Part shown: in pieces, positions 14,493 through 22,703 of the stretch
How the letters are laid out: each line of letters starts with the position of its first letter
Position numbering within the stretch: position 1 is the stretch's first letter
Virus record (IMG/VR): IMGVR_UViG_3300020583_000007
Coordinates: 1-38,804 of that record
Direction: 5' to 3' (one strand)
DNA length: 38,804 nt
Source of the DNA: a virus
The notes under the pieces: model-generated
Seen by the model: only the letters and a program-made list of their open reading frames with translations
Database searches by the model: none
Told to the model about the DNA's origin: nothing
Translations under genes and position numbers: made by a program

Positions 14493-14873
14493 ATGTCTAA
14501 GAAATATATTTTTATTTCAGAGGATTCATTGCAACATCTCTTATATAATCAGAGGGAACTTTGTGCAACTACATATAGACAAGATTCTTTTGATCTTACT
14601 TTTGTTGAAGCGAAAATAAGAGAAAATATTCTTCTCGCTCCAATTCCGGATTATTCCGGATTATTAACGGAGATAGATCCGCTCGAAGAGAATTCTCCTG
14701 AAGCTTTCCCTTCAATAGAAAAAGCAGAAGCTCAGGCAGACCAATTCGGAAAGCTCCGCTCAGAGAGCGAAAGAGAAAGGGCTTTGCATCGGGGATTTAT
14801 GGAATGTTACAAATGGCTTCTCCCTTTCATGCAGCAAATGAATATCAACCGAATCATAAACAAACACTTTTAA
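14493..14873 (+). CDS. Hypothetical protein
   Basis: A 126-residue product from ATG 14493 (leader CCTCATATAT). The N-terminal half has strands, and residues 88-126 are a helix rich in Glu/Arg (GKLRSESERERALHRGFMEC). The longer frame from 14331 lies in the previous gene. Family not recognised. Confidence 0.6.
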   Translation: MSKKYIFISEDSLQHLLYNQRELCATTYRQDSFDLTFVEAKIRENILLAPIPDYSGLLTEIDPLEENSPEAFPSIEKAEAQADQFGKLRSESERERALHRGFMECYKWLLPFMQQMNINRIINKHF

Positions 14874-14883
14874 TCCTTATTCT

Positions 14884-15108
14884 ATGTCAGCAAATGATCT
14901 CACTCCGGAAGCGTTTAACATGAAATGGGGACCTGAAGCCCTTGCAACTCTCACAAGTCAGGATGCTTGCTTAGCATTTACTTTAGGCATAACAAAAGAC
15001 GGTAAAGTACGCATGACTAAAACATCTGTTTTGGAGATGAGAGCATTGGTTAATTACCTTGAAGGAACTGCAAAGATTCTCAGACAACAACATAAAATCA
15101 TCGGATGA
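14884..15108 (+). CDS. Small hypothetical protein
   Basis: A 74-residue mixed alpha/beta protein (CLAFTLGITKDGKVRMTKTS, then a C-terminal helix). It overlaps the next gene by four bases (ATGA at 15105). Family not recognised. Confidence 0.6.
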   Translation: MSANDLTPEAFNMKWGPEALATLTSQDACLAFTLGITKDGKVRMTKTSVLEMRALVNYLEGTAKILRQQHKIIG

Positions 15109-15425
15109 AGATCAAAGAAATGCTTTCTCTCGAATCCGGGACAGAGGTTATCTGCACGAAAGGAGCTAAGAAAATATATTCCGGTTGGTACGGAGAGCAT
15201 GATTCGGAAAAATGCAGATCATGCCTGAACGGAGGCCCTTGTCAATATGCGGTTGAAGCTCCCTGGTATAAACTCGGATATATGGAAGTGAAGAAAGGAG
15301 AAGAATTTATTATTGATGAAGTCCATGAAGATAATATTCGATTTGTTTATAAGAAAGACAAAACAATGACTATTTCAGTATGGGAAAATTCTGGAATGCA
15401 ATTCGAAATCACAAAAAAACGCTAA
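15105..15425 (+). CDS. Hypothetical protein with a cysteine cluster
   Basis: A 106-residue beta-rich protein. Cysteines in EKCRSCLNGGPC (about residues 36-47), with an earlier Cys17, could bind a metal. Coupled to the previous gene by ATGA. Family not recognised. Confidence 0.6.
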   Translation: MKIKEMLSLESGTEVICTKGAKKIYSGWYGEHDSEKCRSCLNGGPCQYAVEAPWYKLGYMEVKKGEEFIIDEVHEDNIRFVYKKDKTMTISVWENSGMQFEITKKR

Positions 15426-15426
15426 C

Positions 15427-15690
15427 ATGCATATCATTCATACCGATCTCAGGCAGATAATTCAGATTGCTCTCTCCTATGCAAAAAGAGATAATTGCAA
15501 TTATACGATCTTGATTCTTAATCCAAATGAAAAGGGAGAATTCGATATTGCCTCAGGCAGCACTTATGAATTCGTCCGGGATTCATATTTTGAAAAGGAA
15601 CGGACCAACATCAAGATCCTATATACAACTGATCAATTGAAAGCAGCAGCTTCTCCTTTGACTTCCGAAGAAAAAACCAAACCTAAATAA
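15427..15690 (+). CDS. Small hypothetical protein
   Basis: Eighty-seven residues, one alpha/beta unit (helix, strand CNYTILILNPN, then further strands), without membrane segments. The leader AAAAAACGCTAACATG supports the start. Family not recognised. Confidence 0.6.
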   Translation: MHIIHTDLRQIIQIALSYAKRDNCNYTILILNPNEKGEFDIASGSTYEFVRDSYFEKERTNIKILYTTDQLKAAASPLTSEEKTKPK

Positions 15691-15697
15691 AAACGCT

Positions 15698-15964
15698 ATG
15701 TCAGACTTTCCCATTATTACTGAAATGGAATTGACCCCTGAGGACCTTGAATTTCTAAAGAAGCTTCATGATGAACTCAAAAAAACCAGAATCAGGCTTT
15801 TAGAAACGCATGATGAATTCGTTCAATACCTCAATAGCAAAGAATGTAACTTATCTCCTGAATTCATCCGCTATATGAATTCGATGATGTTGCAGAAACT
15901 TGATCGCATAGAAATTAATATCGAAGATTGGGAAACTGCATTTGAAAATCACATCGCATTTTAA
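15698..15964 (+). CDS. Small helical hypothetical protein
   Basis: Eighty-eight acidic residues, nearly all helical, probably a helical bundle. An AAAAACGCTATG leader fixes the start. Family not recognised. Confidence 0.6.
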   Translation: MSDFPIITEMELTPEDLEFLKKLHDELKKTRIRLLETHDEFVQYLNSKECNLSPEFIRYMNSMMLQKLDRIEINIEDWETAFENHIAF

Positions 15965-15978
15965 ACAAACAAAACCAC

Positions 15979-16275
15979 ATGACAGACTTCGAACAATGCC
16001 TGAAGCGGATTTCAGAAATGAAACCTAATGAAGAAGATCAAATAATTATTGCAATCATTTATTCTCATCAAAAGGAAAGTTTAAGAAAAGCTGAAAAAAG
16101 CAGAGAAGGAATGAAAAAATTCGGTTCATGCTCGAAGGAGCTTGAAGCAATATTATTGAGTTTTTATAATGAACGGATCAGGAGACTTCGAGAATTTTTA
16201 ACTGCGATTGAAGTTTTAGCACAAAAGGAATCATTCGATCTCGTCATAAAATTTTCTCTCGATGGAGAATCCTGA
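15979..16275 (+). CDS. Small helical hypothetical protein
   Basis: A 98-residue helical, charged protein. It overlaps the next gene by 14 bases. The leader ACAAACAAAACCAC is A-rich but lacks CGCTA. Family not recognised. Confidence 0.6.
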   Translation: MTDFEQCLKRISEMKPNEEDQIIIAIIYSHQKESLRKAEKSREGMKKFGSCSKELEAILLSFYNERIRRLREFLTAIEVLAQKESFDLVIKFSLDGES

Positions 16276-16603
16276 AGAATCGGAACTTGATATTGATCTG
16301 AGCTATGCTCAGAAATACCGTTTATCCATTGTCTATAAACGGGAGGACCTGGTTATCAATTCCAGATCCTATGTCCGGGAGAAGATCCTGGCCGGCCAGG
16401 GAAAGCTTCATTGCGATCATTGCGGAAAACCTTTCCCTTTCAATATTTCGTTCTTTGTGAAGCTCGATGATCGCAATCAAAGGATAAGCTGCTATCCGTG
16501 TTTTTATTCGCAGACAGGAAATCCTTATATCAGGCTGAGGGAGATCCGGAGACTCCAGGATGAGGAATTGAAAAGGTCAAAAGGACAGCAATCACTTTTT
16601 TAA
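16262..16603 (+). CDS. Zinc-ribbon protein
   Basis: A 113-residue product. Two CxxC pairs, Cys51-Cys54 (CDHC) and Cys77-Cys80 (CYPC), spaced as in a zinc ribbon, surround a short beta segment (FNISFFVKLDD). The N-terminal part is acidic and the C-terminal helix basic. This is consistent with a DNA- or protein-binding zinc protein. No HNH catalytic motif is visible. Confidence 0.65.
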   Translation: MENPEESELDIDLSYAQKYRLSIVYKREDLVINSRSYVREKILAGQGKLHCDHCGKPFPFNISFFVKLDDRNQRISCYPCFYSQTGNPYIRLREIRRLQDEELKRSKGQQSLF

Positions 16604-16614
16604 AACAAAACGCT

Positions 16615-16974
16615 ATGATCGGAAATACAATTGAATTCGTCTTTATTGATTTTAATGACAACGAAAGGCATTTGAAACCATTATCAGATAAACAAGATGT
16701 CAGGATTGGTTTAGTTGTAGATGCCTTTACTGATGTTTCAGGATCAATGAGCGGTAAATCAGAATCCTTTTTAGGATTTGGAGAAGGAAGGATGAGCGGA
16801 TCTACAAAGAGCAAACGAAAATATCTGATAGAGAGTTTTGAAAATTGGGATCAAGGGAAGAAACATCCGATACTGATAGAAATTTATCAATGGCAAGTTA
16901 AAAAAATTACTTCTTATGCCGGAAATCCTCAGCAAGAAATAAACGAAGAAAAATTTCGAGAGGGGAAAAATTAA
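16615..16974 (+). CDS. Hypothetical protein
   Basis: A 119-residue protein with an N-terminal beta region and a Gly/Ser-rich middle (DVSGSMSGKSESFLGFGEGRMSGSTKSK) that looks flexible, then an alpha/beta end with WQVKKITSY. The AAAACGCTATG leader fixes the start. Family not recognised. Confidence 0.6.
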   Translation: MIGNTIEFVFIDFNDNERHLKPLSDKQDVRIGLVVDAFTDVSGSMSGKSESFLGFGEGRMSGSTKSKRKYLIESFENWDQGKKHPILIEIYQWQVKKITSYAGNPQQEINEEKFREGKN

Positions 16975-16992
16975 TCATCTAAAAAATCAGAA

Positions 16993-17301
16993 ATGGAAAA
17001 CATTCACCTCAATACAATGTCTCTTCAGGAGCTATCTGAATATGCCAACTTCGCAGAATGGCAAGTGGAAAAAACAAAAAGGCGTTTAAAAGATCATTTA
17101 GAAAGGCTTCAGCAGAGAAATAAAGAAGGCATAGAAATTTCGAATGCTGAAGAAAAAATAGCAAGGGCTGCACAAGATTTAGTTCACTATTATGAGAAAT
17201 GCTTTGAGGATCTTGAAAATGCAATGAGAAAAAAATTCCGATCTGTTTTTCCACAAGATGAAATAGACAAAATCGCTGAATCTATAATTAAAAAAATGTA
17301 A
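16993..17301 (+). CDS. Helical hypothetical protein, last gene of the early run
   Basis: A 102-residue product that is almost wholly helical with heptad-like Leu/Ile spacing and high Lys/Glu content, probably a coiled coil. It ends ten bases before a perfect bidirectional terminator. Family not recognised. Confidence 0.65.
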   Translation: MENIHLNTMSLQELSEYANFAEWQVEKTKRRLKDHLERLQQRNKEGIEISNAEEKIARAAQDLVHYYEKCFEDLENAMRKKFRSVFPQDEIDKIAESIIKKM

Positions 17302-17306
17302 GCAAT

Positions 17307-17338
17307 AAAAAACCCGAGCAGATCTGCTCGGGTTTTTT
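17307..17338. terminator. Bidirectional terminator between convergent genes
   Basis: AACCCGAGCA GATC TGCTCGGGTT is a perfect palindrome (about 17311-17334), flanked by A-runs on one side and T-runs on the other. It can stop the early transcript on the plus strand and the endolysin transcript on the minus strand. Confidence 0.88.
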
Positions 17339-17353
17339 CGTACCTCCTTTTTC

Positions 17354-17899
17354 CTATGCGGTCCATGCATCAGGATTCTCTTCAAACAAGATCAGATCAT
17401 TCATCCTGTTATTCCATCCGTTTAAGAATTCCGCATTCTGAGGATGAGCTGTCACGCAATCCTGATAATATTGGAATCTTGCTTTCTTCAGAGCTTCCCA
17501 AAGGGTAGGTTCATCTGCTGAGTTGATTGCATCCAGGGTAAGCTTCCCCGGATTTCCATCTTCAACTAAGCCGGCATGAAAGCAAACATTGAGGATGTGT
17601 TGTAGATCATGATCAGGATTGTATTTTCCAGATCCCCAGGCCCAATCAAACATAGTATGAGCGATCCGCTCAGAGATGATCTGATCTCCGAGAACAGCAT
17701 TCCAGAAATAAGCCGTACACTTTTCCCAATCTTCCGGGGCCATTGCGAGAAAGCGATCATGGCAATCAGTTCCAAAGATCGAACACCAAAGAGTATAAGT
17801 TACTCCGATCATTGTTTCTCCTCCCCGATCAGCAGGATTATTTGCGTATTTCCCCTCCCATTTTCTCAAAAAAGGGAACATTTTTGATTCGTTTGCCAT
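17354..17899 (-). CDS. GH108-family endolysin (N-acetylmuramidase-like)
   Basis: A 181-residue product. The N-terminus KWEGKYANNPADRGGETMIGVTY (residues 13-35) matches the GH108 signature, with catalytic Glu15 in the WEGxY motif and the glycine-rich turn before IGVTY. Residues 75-165 (VLGDQIISERIAHTMFDWAW, then TLDAINS) match the associated C-terminal peptidoglycan-binding domain. It degrades peptidoglycan at lysis. No signal peptide is visible, so it would need a holin or membrane disruption. It stands alone on the minus strand between a bidirectional terminator and a divergent regulatory region. Confidence 0.88.
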   Translation of the reverse strand: MANESKMFPFLRKWEGKYANNPADRGGETMIGVTYTLWCSIFGTDCHDRFLAMAPEDWEKCTAYFWNAVLGDQIISERIAHTMFDWAWGSGKYNPDHDLQHILNVCFHAGLVEDGNPGKLTLDAINSADEPTLWEALKKARFQYYQDCVTAHPQNAEFLNGWNNRMNDLILFEENPDAWTA

Positions 17900-17954
17900 T
17901 TTTCTATGTTTTTGATTCAGAGCAAATTTGATGATAATCGGATTGAATTAATCC

Positions 17955-18013
17955 TAATCAGCCTTGAATTTACTTAACTAGACTTAATCAGCCTCAACTA
18001 AACTTAATCAGCC
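17955..18013 (+). promoter_or_regulatory. Three phased TAATCAGCC direct repeats (operator-like) before the late block
   Basis: TAATCAGCC occurs at 17955-17963, 17985-17993 and 18005-18013. The last two lie in near-perfect 20-bp repeats (CTYAACTARACTTAATCAGC). Spacings of 30 and 20 bp put all copies on one face of the helix. They lie in the 166-bp spacer between the endolysin (minus) and the late block (plus). A weak -7-like AACATTTG follows at 18038-18045, so the last repeat sits where a -33 element would be. This fits an activator or repressor site for late genes. Confidence 0.6.
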
Positions 18014-18065
18014 CGGAATCATTCTTTTAAAGTTGATAACATTTGTAGGAACAGAAATCTGAAAA

Positions 18066-18380
18066 ATGTTATTAACGCAAAATGAGGATATGATTTTTGA
18101 CAGAGTGACAAATTTTCTCGCTGTATTTTTCGGGATTCTATTCAGTTTACACATGGTTTCCTCCGGAAATTCCCCTTTTCAACATCATATTTTTATAAAT
18201 CAGTTGCAGACTCCTTATATACATCATCCGTTTATGACTGATTTAACCGTTTACTTTTTTCATTGTGTGATTGCTGCATGTACAACGCTGGTAATAAAAG
18301 TATATGGGACCAAAGGACTCATTAAGCTGAAGAAGTGGAAAAAAAGTAAATCGGCTCCCAAACATCCCCGCACCAAATGA
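18066..18380 (+). CDS. Two-helix membrane protein, possible holin
   Basis: A 104-residue product. Hydrophobic segments at about residues 13-34 and 60-80 flank a His-rich loop, and the C-terminal tail is strongly basic (KLKKWKKSKSAPKHPRTK). Two helices with a basic tail is a holin-like plan, and the endolysin is the divergent neighbour, but virion membrane proteins look similar. Overlaps the next gene by four bases (ATGA). Confidence 0.6.
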   Translation: MLLTQNEDMIFDRVTNFLAVFFGILFSLHMVSSGNSPFQHHIFINQLQTPYIHHPFMTDLTVYFFHCVIAACTTLVIKVYGTKGLIKLKKWKKSKSAPKHPRTK

Positions 18381-21103
18381 GCGAATCCTCAACATACCAA
18401 ATTCAGCGTTTAGGACTTGTCGCAACAAGCGAGAGGAAGCTTAAACCTGGAACGGAGTATGATAAACTTTTCCCTAAGCCAAATCTGAAAGATAAAATTG
18501 TCAATTCCAATGGGACGGTCTATAAAACCGTTGTCGAGATGGAAAAGATAGTTGATGAAACTCTCGATCAGACAGCGAAGATTGCTCCTTTATTGAAAGA
18601 TAAGGACCTGGGAACTACTTGCCGGAAGATCTGGAATTTCATTTATGATCATATTCAGTATGTTCCGGATGAGGATGGACTTGAACAGCTCCGTGAACCG
18701 GCCCGACTCTGGTATGATCGTAAAACAGGAGGAGATTGCGATTGCATGGCAATCATGGGAAGCTCTATCCTCTCGAATTTAAAGATTGATCATAAGCTCC
18801 GCATTACTGCTTACTCCGGAGGATGGCAGCATGTTTATATTACTGTCCCTCTTCCAAACCGTCCCGAAGAATTTTTCATCATTGATTGCGTAGTTGATAA
18901 ATTCAACTATGAGAAACCTTACTCCAGAAAATTCGATCATAAAATGGAAGCAAATACTTCATTAGCAGGAATTCCCATCGCACGTTTGAGCGGTGTTCAA
19001 AATTCGACTATCAATAATTTTGATGACGTTAAGAAAGTTCTCTCCGGATGTCATTTTGATAAAATGGATGCCGGCATTGATAACATGGCCGATGCAAACG
19101 GAAATTTAAGAGGTCCGGACCCTCTGAATGATTCTCCTCTTATGCAAGCGATTTATCAGCATTTACTTCAGACCAGGGAAGCAGCTTCGAAGAATCCGGA
19201 ATCGCTTTCAGTTGTTGGAGGAGCAGAGAATCATTTGAAGATGCTCGATTATGCTATTAAGGCATGGAATACTCCAAACCGTCAAAAAGCACTCGATGCC
19301 CTGGAAGCTGAAGAAGATCGTTGGAACAAGTCTGAAGGAATCGGATGCGCTGAGGACATGAATGATTATTATGTTCCTGGAATGGGTCCTGCTCATTTCG
19401 AAGCAGGAGCGGAGTATGATGAAGATCCGGAATATCAGGAAGTACTTGCCGGCCTGGGAAGATTCAGCCTTAAAAAGATAGGCCAATCTTTTTTCAAAAC
19501 AGTAAACAACGCTGTCAAAACAGCAGTTACGGTAAATAAAAAAATCATTGCAGCAGCGAATAAAGTGAAAAATTCGGTTGTTGCAGATGTGAAGAAGGTA
19601 GGAAAAGAAATCAGTGCCGGCGCAAAGATCGCTTTGACAAAAGCGAAAGAGTTTGCAAAAAAAGCCGGTGCATTACTGAAGAAATTCCTGATCATGTCAA
19701 ACCCGCTAACTCTTTTGATGCGGATTGGTGTACTCCTCTTCATGAAGGAAAATGTATTTTACATCGCTCAGAAATTGCTTCCTGCTCTTCTTACTGAAGC
19801 TGAAGCTCTGAAGAAAGGTGTACCTCATGATCTTTGGATGAAATCAAAAAATGCTCTGGATAAAGTTGCCGGCATTTTTGAGGACATTGGAGGAAAACGC
19901 GGAAAGCTGGAGAATGCAATTAAGACAGGACGGGCCAGCAGAAAGGCAAGTCTTGCCGGTATTGATTCCCTGGGCGAACCTTACACGGTTGCAACGACAA
20001 TCATTGCAGCAGCTGGAGTTCTTCTGAAGATGATTTCTTTGATTAATTCAGCCGGTCTTTCAAACAAAGATTATCATGCAGCAACGCAAGCTCATCGTGT
20101 TAGACGCAGACGCATAGTTGTCGCGCCTCCTCAAGCTCCAGTTGATGACTCGGGAGCGACAACAAACGGACTTGGTGATGATACCTCTGATGCAGGGACA
20201 GATGCGGGAACTGATTCCGGGACTGATTCCGGGACTGACTCCGGAACAGATACTTCAACCGATACAAGCGAAGCAACGGGAGATGGATCAGATGTTGCGG
20301 ATAACGTGCCGGCAGATGAAACCAAACACAAGGGATTTTTAGCCCGGATGTGGGCTGCTATCAAGAAATTTTTCACTCGTCACAAAGCAGAGACTCCAAT
20401 CACTGATGTTCAATCAATGGTTAAGAAAGAGCAGGGAGATTCTTCAACGATGGCTGCTCATGATGCTGCAAAATCTGCTGCTCTCGATGCAAAGAATGCA
20501 GCTGATGCAGCTGCAACTCAGGCTGAAGCTGATTCAGCTGCTGATACCAGCGATCTTGATAAGCTTTCAAAGGCAAGCGAATTAAGAGAAGCAGCTACAA
20601 AGGCAGATGATGATTATACAAAGATCGCTGATGTTGCGGATAAAGTTGATGCAGCGAATGCAGCCGGTGATTTGGCTGATCAGACTCCGGATGATCCAAC
20701 TCTTAAAGCTCGTGCTGATCAATTGACAAATGCAGCTGATACAGCGAACTCCCTTTTAAAATCTTTCGGATTAGATCCGATCAATCTTTCAAGTGAAGAA
20801 AAAGCTGGAGGAAATGTTGCGAAGAAAAAAGAACCTGAGGGAGGAGTTTTTCAGGATCTCGGAAAATTCATCGTTGATAATCCCGGAACATCTGTATTGC
20901 TCGGAATAACTGCAACAGCTGCTATTATTCTTGCATTCCCCGGTCCGAGAAAAGCGGTTGTTGATTTCTTGACTCCAGGAAAAAAACAAGCTCGTCTCAA
21001 TGGAACAGGATGCATTCAGCAACTCGATGGACCTAAGAAACGCAAAAAAAGGAAAACCAATTTTTCCGGACATAAGAAAGTCCGCAAAGTGGCATTAAAA
21101 TAA
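18377..21103 (+). CDS. Large transglutaminase-like, membrane-anchored late protein
   Basis: A 908-residue protein. Residues about 60-190 resemble the transglutaminase-like cysteine-protease fold: GGDCDCMA with Cys121, QHVYI with His152 and IIDCVVDKF with Asp170 form a plausible triad. Residues 365-435 are amphipathic and Ala/Lys-rich, followed by hydrophobic segments (about 440-475 and 540-560). A tetrapeptide repeat [AS]GTD occupies residues 606-629, then an Ala/Asp-rich helical stretch (680-800), a membrane helix (about 845-865) and a basic C-terminus. First large gene of the late block. It could mature or cross-link virion proteins, or be an entry protein. The domain call is moderate, the role inferred. 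Confidence 0.6.
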   Translation: MSESSTYQIQRLGLVATSERKLKPGTEYDKLFPKPNLKDKIVNSNGTVYKTVVEMEKIVDETLDQTAKIAPLLKDKDLGTTCRKIWNFIYDHIQYVPDEDGLEQLREPARLWYDRKTGGDCDCMAIMGSSILSNLKIDHKLRITAYSGGWQHVYITVPLPNRPEEFFIIDCVVDKFNYEKPYSRKFDHKMEANTSLAGIPIARLSGVQNSTINNFDDVKKVLSGCHFDKMDAGIDNMADANGNLRGPDPLNDSPLMQAIYQHLLQTREAASKNPESLSVVGGAENHLKMLDYAIKAWNTPNRQKALDALEAEEDRWNKSEGIGCAEDMNDYYVPGMGPAHFEAGAEYDEDPEYQEVLAGLGRFSLKKIGQSFFKTVNNAVKTAVTVNKKIIAAANKVKNSVVADVKKVGKEISAGAKIALTKAKEFAKKAGALLKKFLIMSNPLTLLMRIGVLLFMKENVFYIAQKLLPALLTEAEALKKGVPHDLWMKSKNALDKVAGIFEDIGGKRGKLENAIKTGRASRKASLAGIDSLGEPYTVATTIIAAAGVLLKMISLINSAGLSNKDYHAATQAHRVRRRRIVVAPPQAPVDDSGATTNGLGDDTSDAGTDAGTDSGTDSGTDSGTDTSTDTSEATGDGSDVADNVPADETKHKGFLARMWAAIKKFFTRHKAETPITDVQSMVKKEQGDSSTMAAHDAAKSAALDAKNAADAAATQAEADSAADTSDLDKLSKASELREAATKADDDYTKIADVADKVDAANAAGDLADQTPDDPTLKARADQLTNAADTANSLLKSFGLDPINLSSEEKAGGNVAKKKEPEGGVFQDLGKFIVDNPGTSVLLGITATAAIILAFPGPRKAVVDFLTPGKKQARLNGTGCIQQLDGPKKRKKRKTNFSGHKKVRKVALK
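20192..20263 (+). repeat. In-frame 12-bp tandem repeats encoding [AS]GTD
   Basis: About six copies of a 12-bp unit close to GGGACTGATTCC encode AGTD, AGTD, SGTD (three times) and TSTD within the 908-residue late protein. The two to three central copies are nearly identical, so copy number can vary by slippage. The encoded region is an acidic flexible linker. Confidence 0.75.
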
Positions 21104-21143
21104 TTCACAGTTTTCAATTAATCAAATCAAAAACAACAAACAA

Positions 21144-21770
21144 ATGTCAACAAAACCCAAACCACACAAGACCAAAAAGGCCAAAAAGAAAGGCAAGAAA
21201 GGTCTGGCAGGAGCTGAAAAGATGGCTGCTGTTAAAGCCGGAATGAGTGGCGAAGTTACCAGACCCATTGGTGCAGTATTGGGTTTGATTTCAGCTTCCG
21301 CTCTCGGATACGGACTCGACATGATTCCTGGAATGCAGGTCGATGAAACTAATGCAGCATTCCAGCCTCTCACACTTGTTAAACCAGCCCTCATGCTCGG
21401 AGCAGGAGTAGGTTTGATTTATGCCACGCATGGCGATAAATCAGCCGGCGCATCATTCGTAAACGGCCTCGGTTGGGGTATGGGATTCGGCGGTGCTGTC
21501 AGCGGTTTTAAAGTCTTCGTTAAAAAAGACATTTTTGCCGGCCTGGGAGCAGCAGATGATGAAGTAAGTAAGCAAATTGCCGAACACAAAAAGGCTGCTG
21601 ATTATTACCAGAACAAAGCCAACGATCTCTCGAAGATGATCGAAAAAAACAAGTTCAAAATTGAACTCCCTGCTCTGGAAGAGCGTCCTAATTCCGAAAA
21701 TGCATTCAAAGGAACAGGCGCAACAGAACACACGAGCGCAATGAATTTGAACGCAGCTGATTACGTTTAG
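21144..21770 (+). CDS. Glycine-rich membrane protein, probable virion membrane component
   Basis: A 208-residue product. The N-terminus is extremely Lys-rich (residues 4-24), followed by Gly/Ala-rich hydrophobic segments (about 40-60, 80-97 and 104-125), then a helical charged region (140-170) and a polar tail. A basic N-terminus beside small-residue membrane helices fits a protein that lines a virion membrane and touches DNA. It lies directly before the candidate capsid gene. Family not recognised. Confidence 0.55.
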   Translation: MSTKPKPHKTKKAKKKGKKGLAGAEKMAAVKAGMSGEVTRPIGAVLGLISASALGYGLDMIPGMQVDETNAAFQPLTLVKPALMLGAGVGLIYATHGDKSAGASFVNGLGWGMGFGGAVSGFKVFVKKDIFAGLGAADDEVSKQIAEHKKAADYYQNKANDLSKMIEKNKFKIELPALEERPNSENAFKGTGATEHTSAMNLNAADYV

Positions 21771-21840
21771 TCAATTGCAAAGAGTGTAAACCAAGCAACA
21801 ATTCACAAATTAATCAATTAAATTTTTAATCAAAATCAAA

Positions 21841-22566
21841 ATGGATCAGAACACACAATCGTTACTGCGTGATGCAGATGCCCTGATGGGAATCGGATAC
21901 GCAGACATTACCAAGACAGAAAATCTGCTTGGACAGATCATGTCTCTTCCGACAACCGGAGAGCAGACCGCAGCATTCCAACAGGTTCTGCGTAAGGGAC
22001 AGCCCCATATTGCTCCTTCCGGAGGTCACACAGGACGCGATAAAGCAGCAATGCGTATCGGAATGCTTCCTCCTGACATTCAGAAAGGATTGACTGAAAA
22101 ACGTTTGCAGCTTGTAGATTCCTTTTACTATGCAGTAAAAGTTGCTAACGCTGTAAACTCAGTTCGTATGCTGCTTAACACAGATACAAAAGCTCCCGGA
22201 GTTGGAAACATCGCTTTCCAGAAATTCGATAAAGATCAGTGGTTCCTTTGCACACATATCGGACTTACCTCCGGTGTTGATGCATCTTCCCTGAATGCTT
22301 CTTTCGGAGTTATTCCGATTGCCGTATCCAACGGTGATTTCGAATTCAAAGCAAACGGTAAATATTTGATGCCAAAAGATACCTCCCTGGCTATCTTCAA
22401 CACAACAAACCGTACTGATGTAGACCAGGGTGTGTATGAACTCGATTCACCAAAATGGATCGAACCACAGATTGATATTATCATGGACCTGCGTTTCTCC
22501 GAGAACACAGTTGCCAACACCAATCTGAAGTTCCTCATGATCGGACAAACAGTTCAGCCGTACTAA
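21841..22566 (+). CDS. Candidate major capsid protein
   Basis: A 241-residue soluble protein: a helical N-terminal third (residues 1-105) followed by beta-rich sequence (GNIAFQKFDKDQWFLCTHIG, FGVIPIAVSNGDFEFKANGKYL, WIEPQIDIIMDL), no membrane segment and ending QTVQPY. All eight arginines use CGT (seven) or CGC (one), while neighbouring genes use AGA, AGG and CGG often; this suggests selection for high expression. The gene is followed by a structured spacer. Position, length and codon choice fit a single-jelly-roll major capsid protein. I recognise no family motif, so the call is inference. Confidence 0.5.
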   Translation: MDQNTQSLLRDADALMGIGYADITKTENLLGQIMSLPTTGEQTAAFQQVLRKGQPHIAPSGGHTGRDKAAMRIGMLPPDIQKGLTEKRLQLVDSFYYAVKVANAVNSVRMLLNTDTKAPGVGNIAFQKFDKDQWFLCTHIGLTSGVDASSLNASFGVIPIAVSNGDFEFKANGKYLMPKDTSLAIFNTTNRTDVDQGVYELDSPKWIEPQIDIIMDLRFSENTVANTNLKFLMIGQTVQPY

Positions 22567-22571
22567 ACGGT

Positions 22572-22668
22572 TTCCCGGAAGCTCCGGAACGGGTTTAATA
22601 GCGTTAATCCCTTTCCGCTTTCGGAAATAGGTCAATTCGCTGGCTGTCTTAGGACAGTCAGCGATAAA
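22572..22668 (+). promoter_or_regulatory. Three hairpins in the spacer after the candidate capsid gene
   Basis: Stem-loops lie at about 22572-22589 (TTCCCGG/CCGGAA with one bulge), 22612-22627 (TTTCCG with CGGAAA, loop CTTT) and 22638-22663 (CGCTGGCTGTC with GACAGTCAGCG, loop TTAG, one G-T pair). The last is followed by ATAAACCTTTTT and may terminate some transcripts. Such structures would favour capsid mRNA over downstream mRNA, or protect its 3' end. Confidence 0.6.
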
Positions 22669-22703
22669 CCTTTTTACAAACAATACCAAATCCAAAAAAA
22701 TTC

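Noticed and set aside
20131-20376. Minus-strand frame opposite the [AS]GTD repeat
   Set aside because: Low-complexity mirror of a repetitive plus-strand gene.
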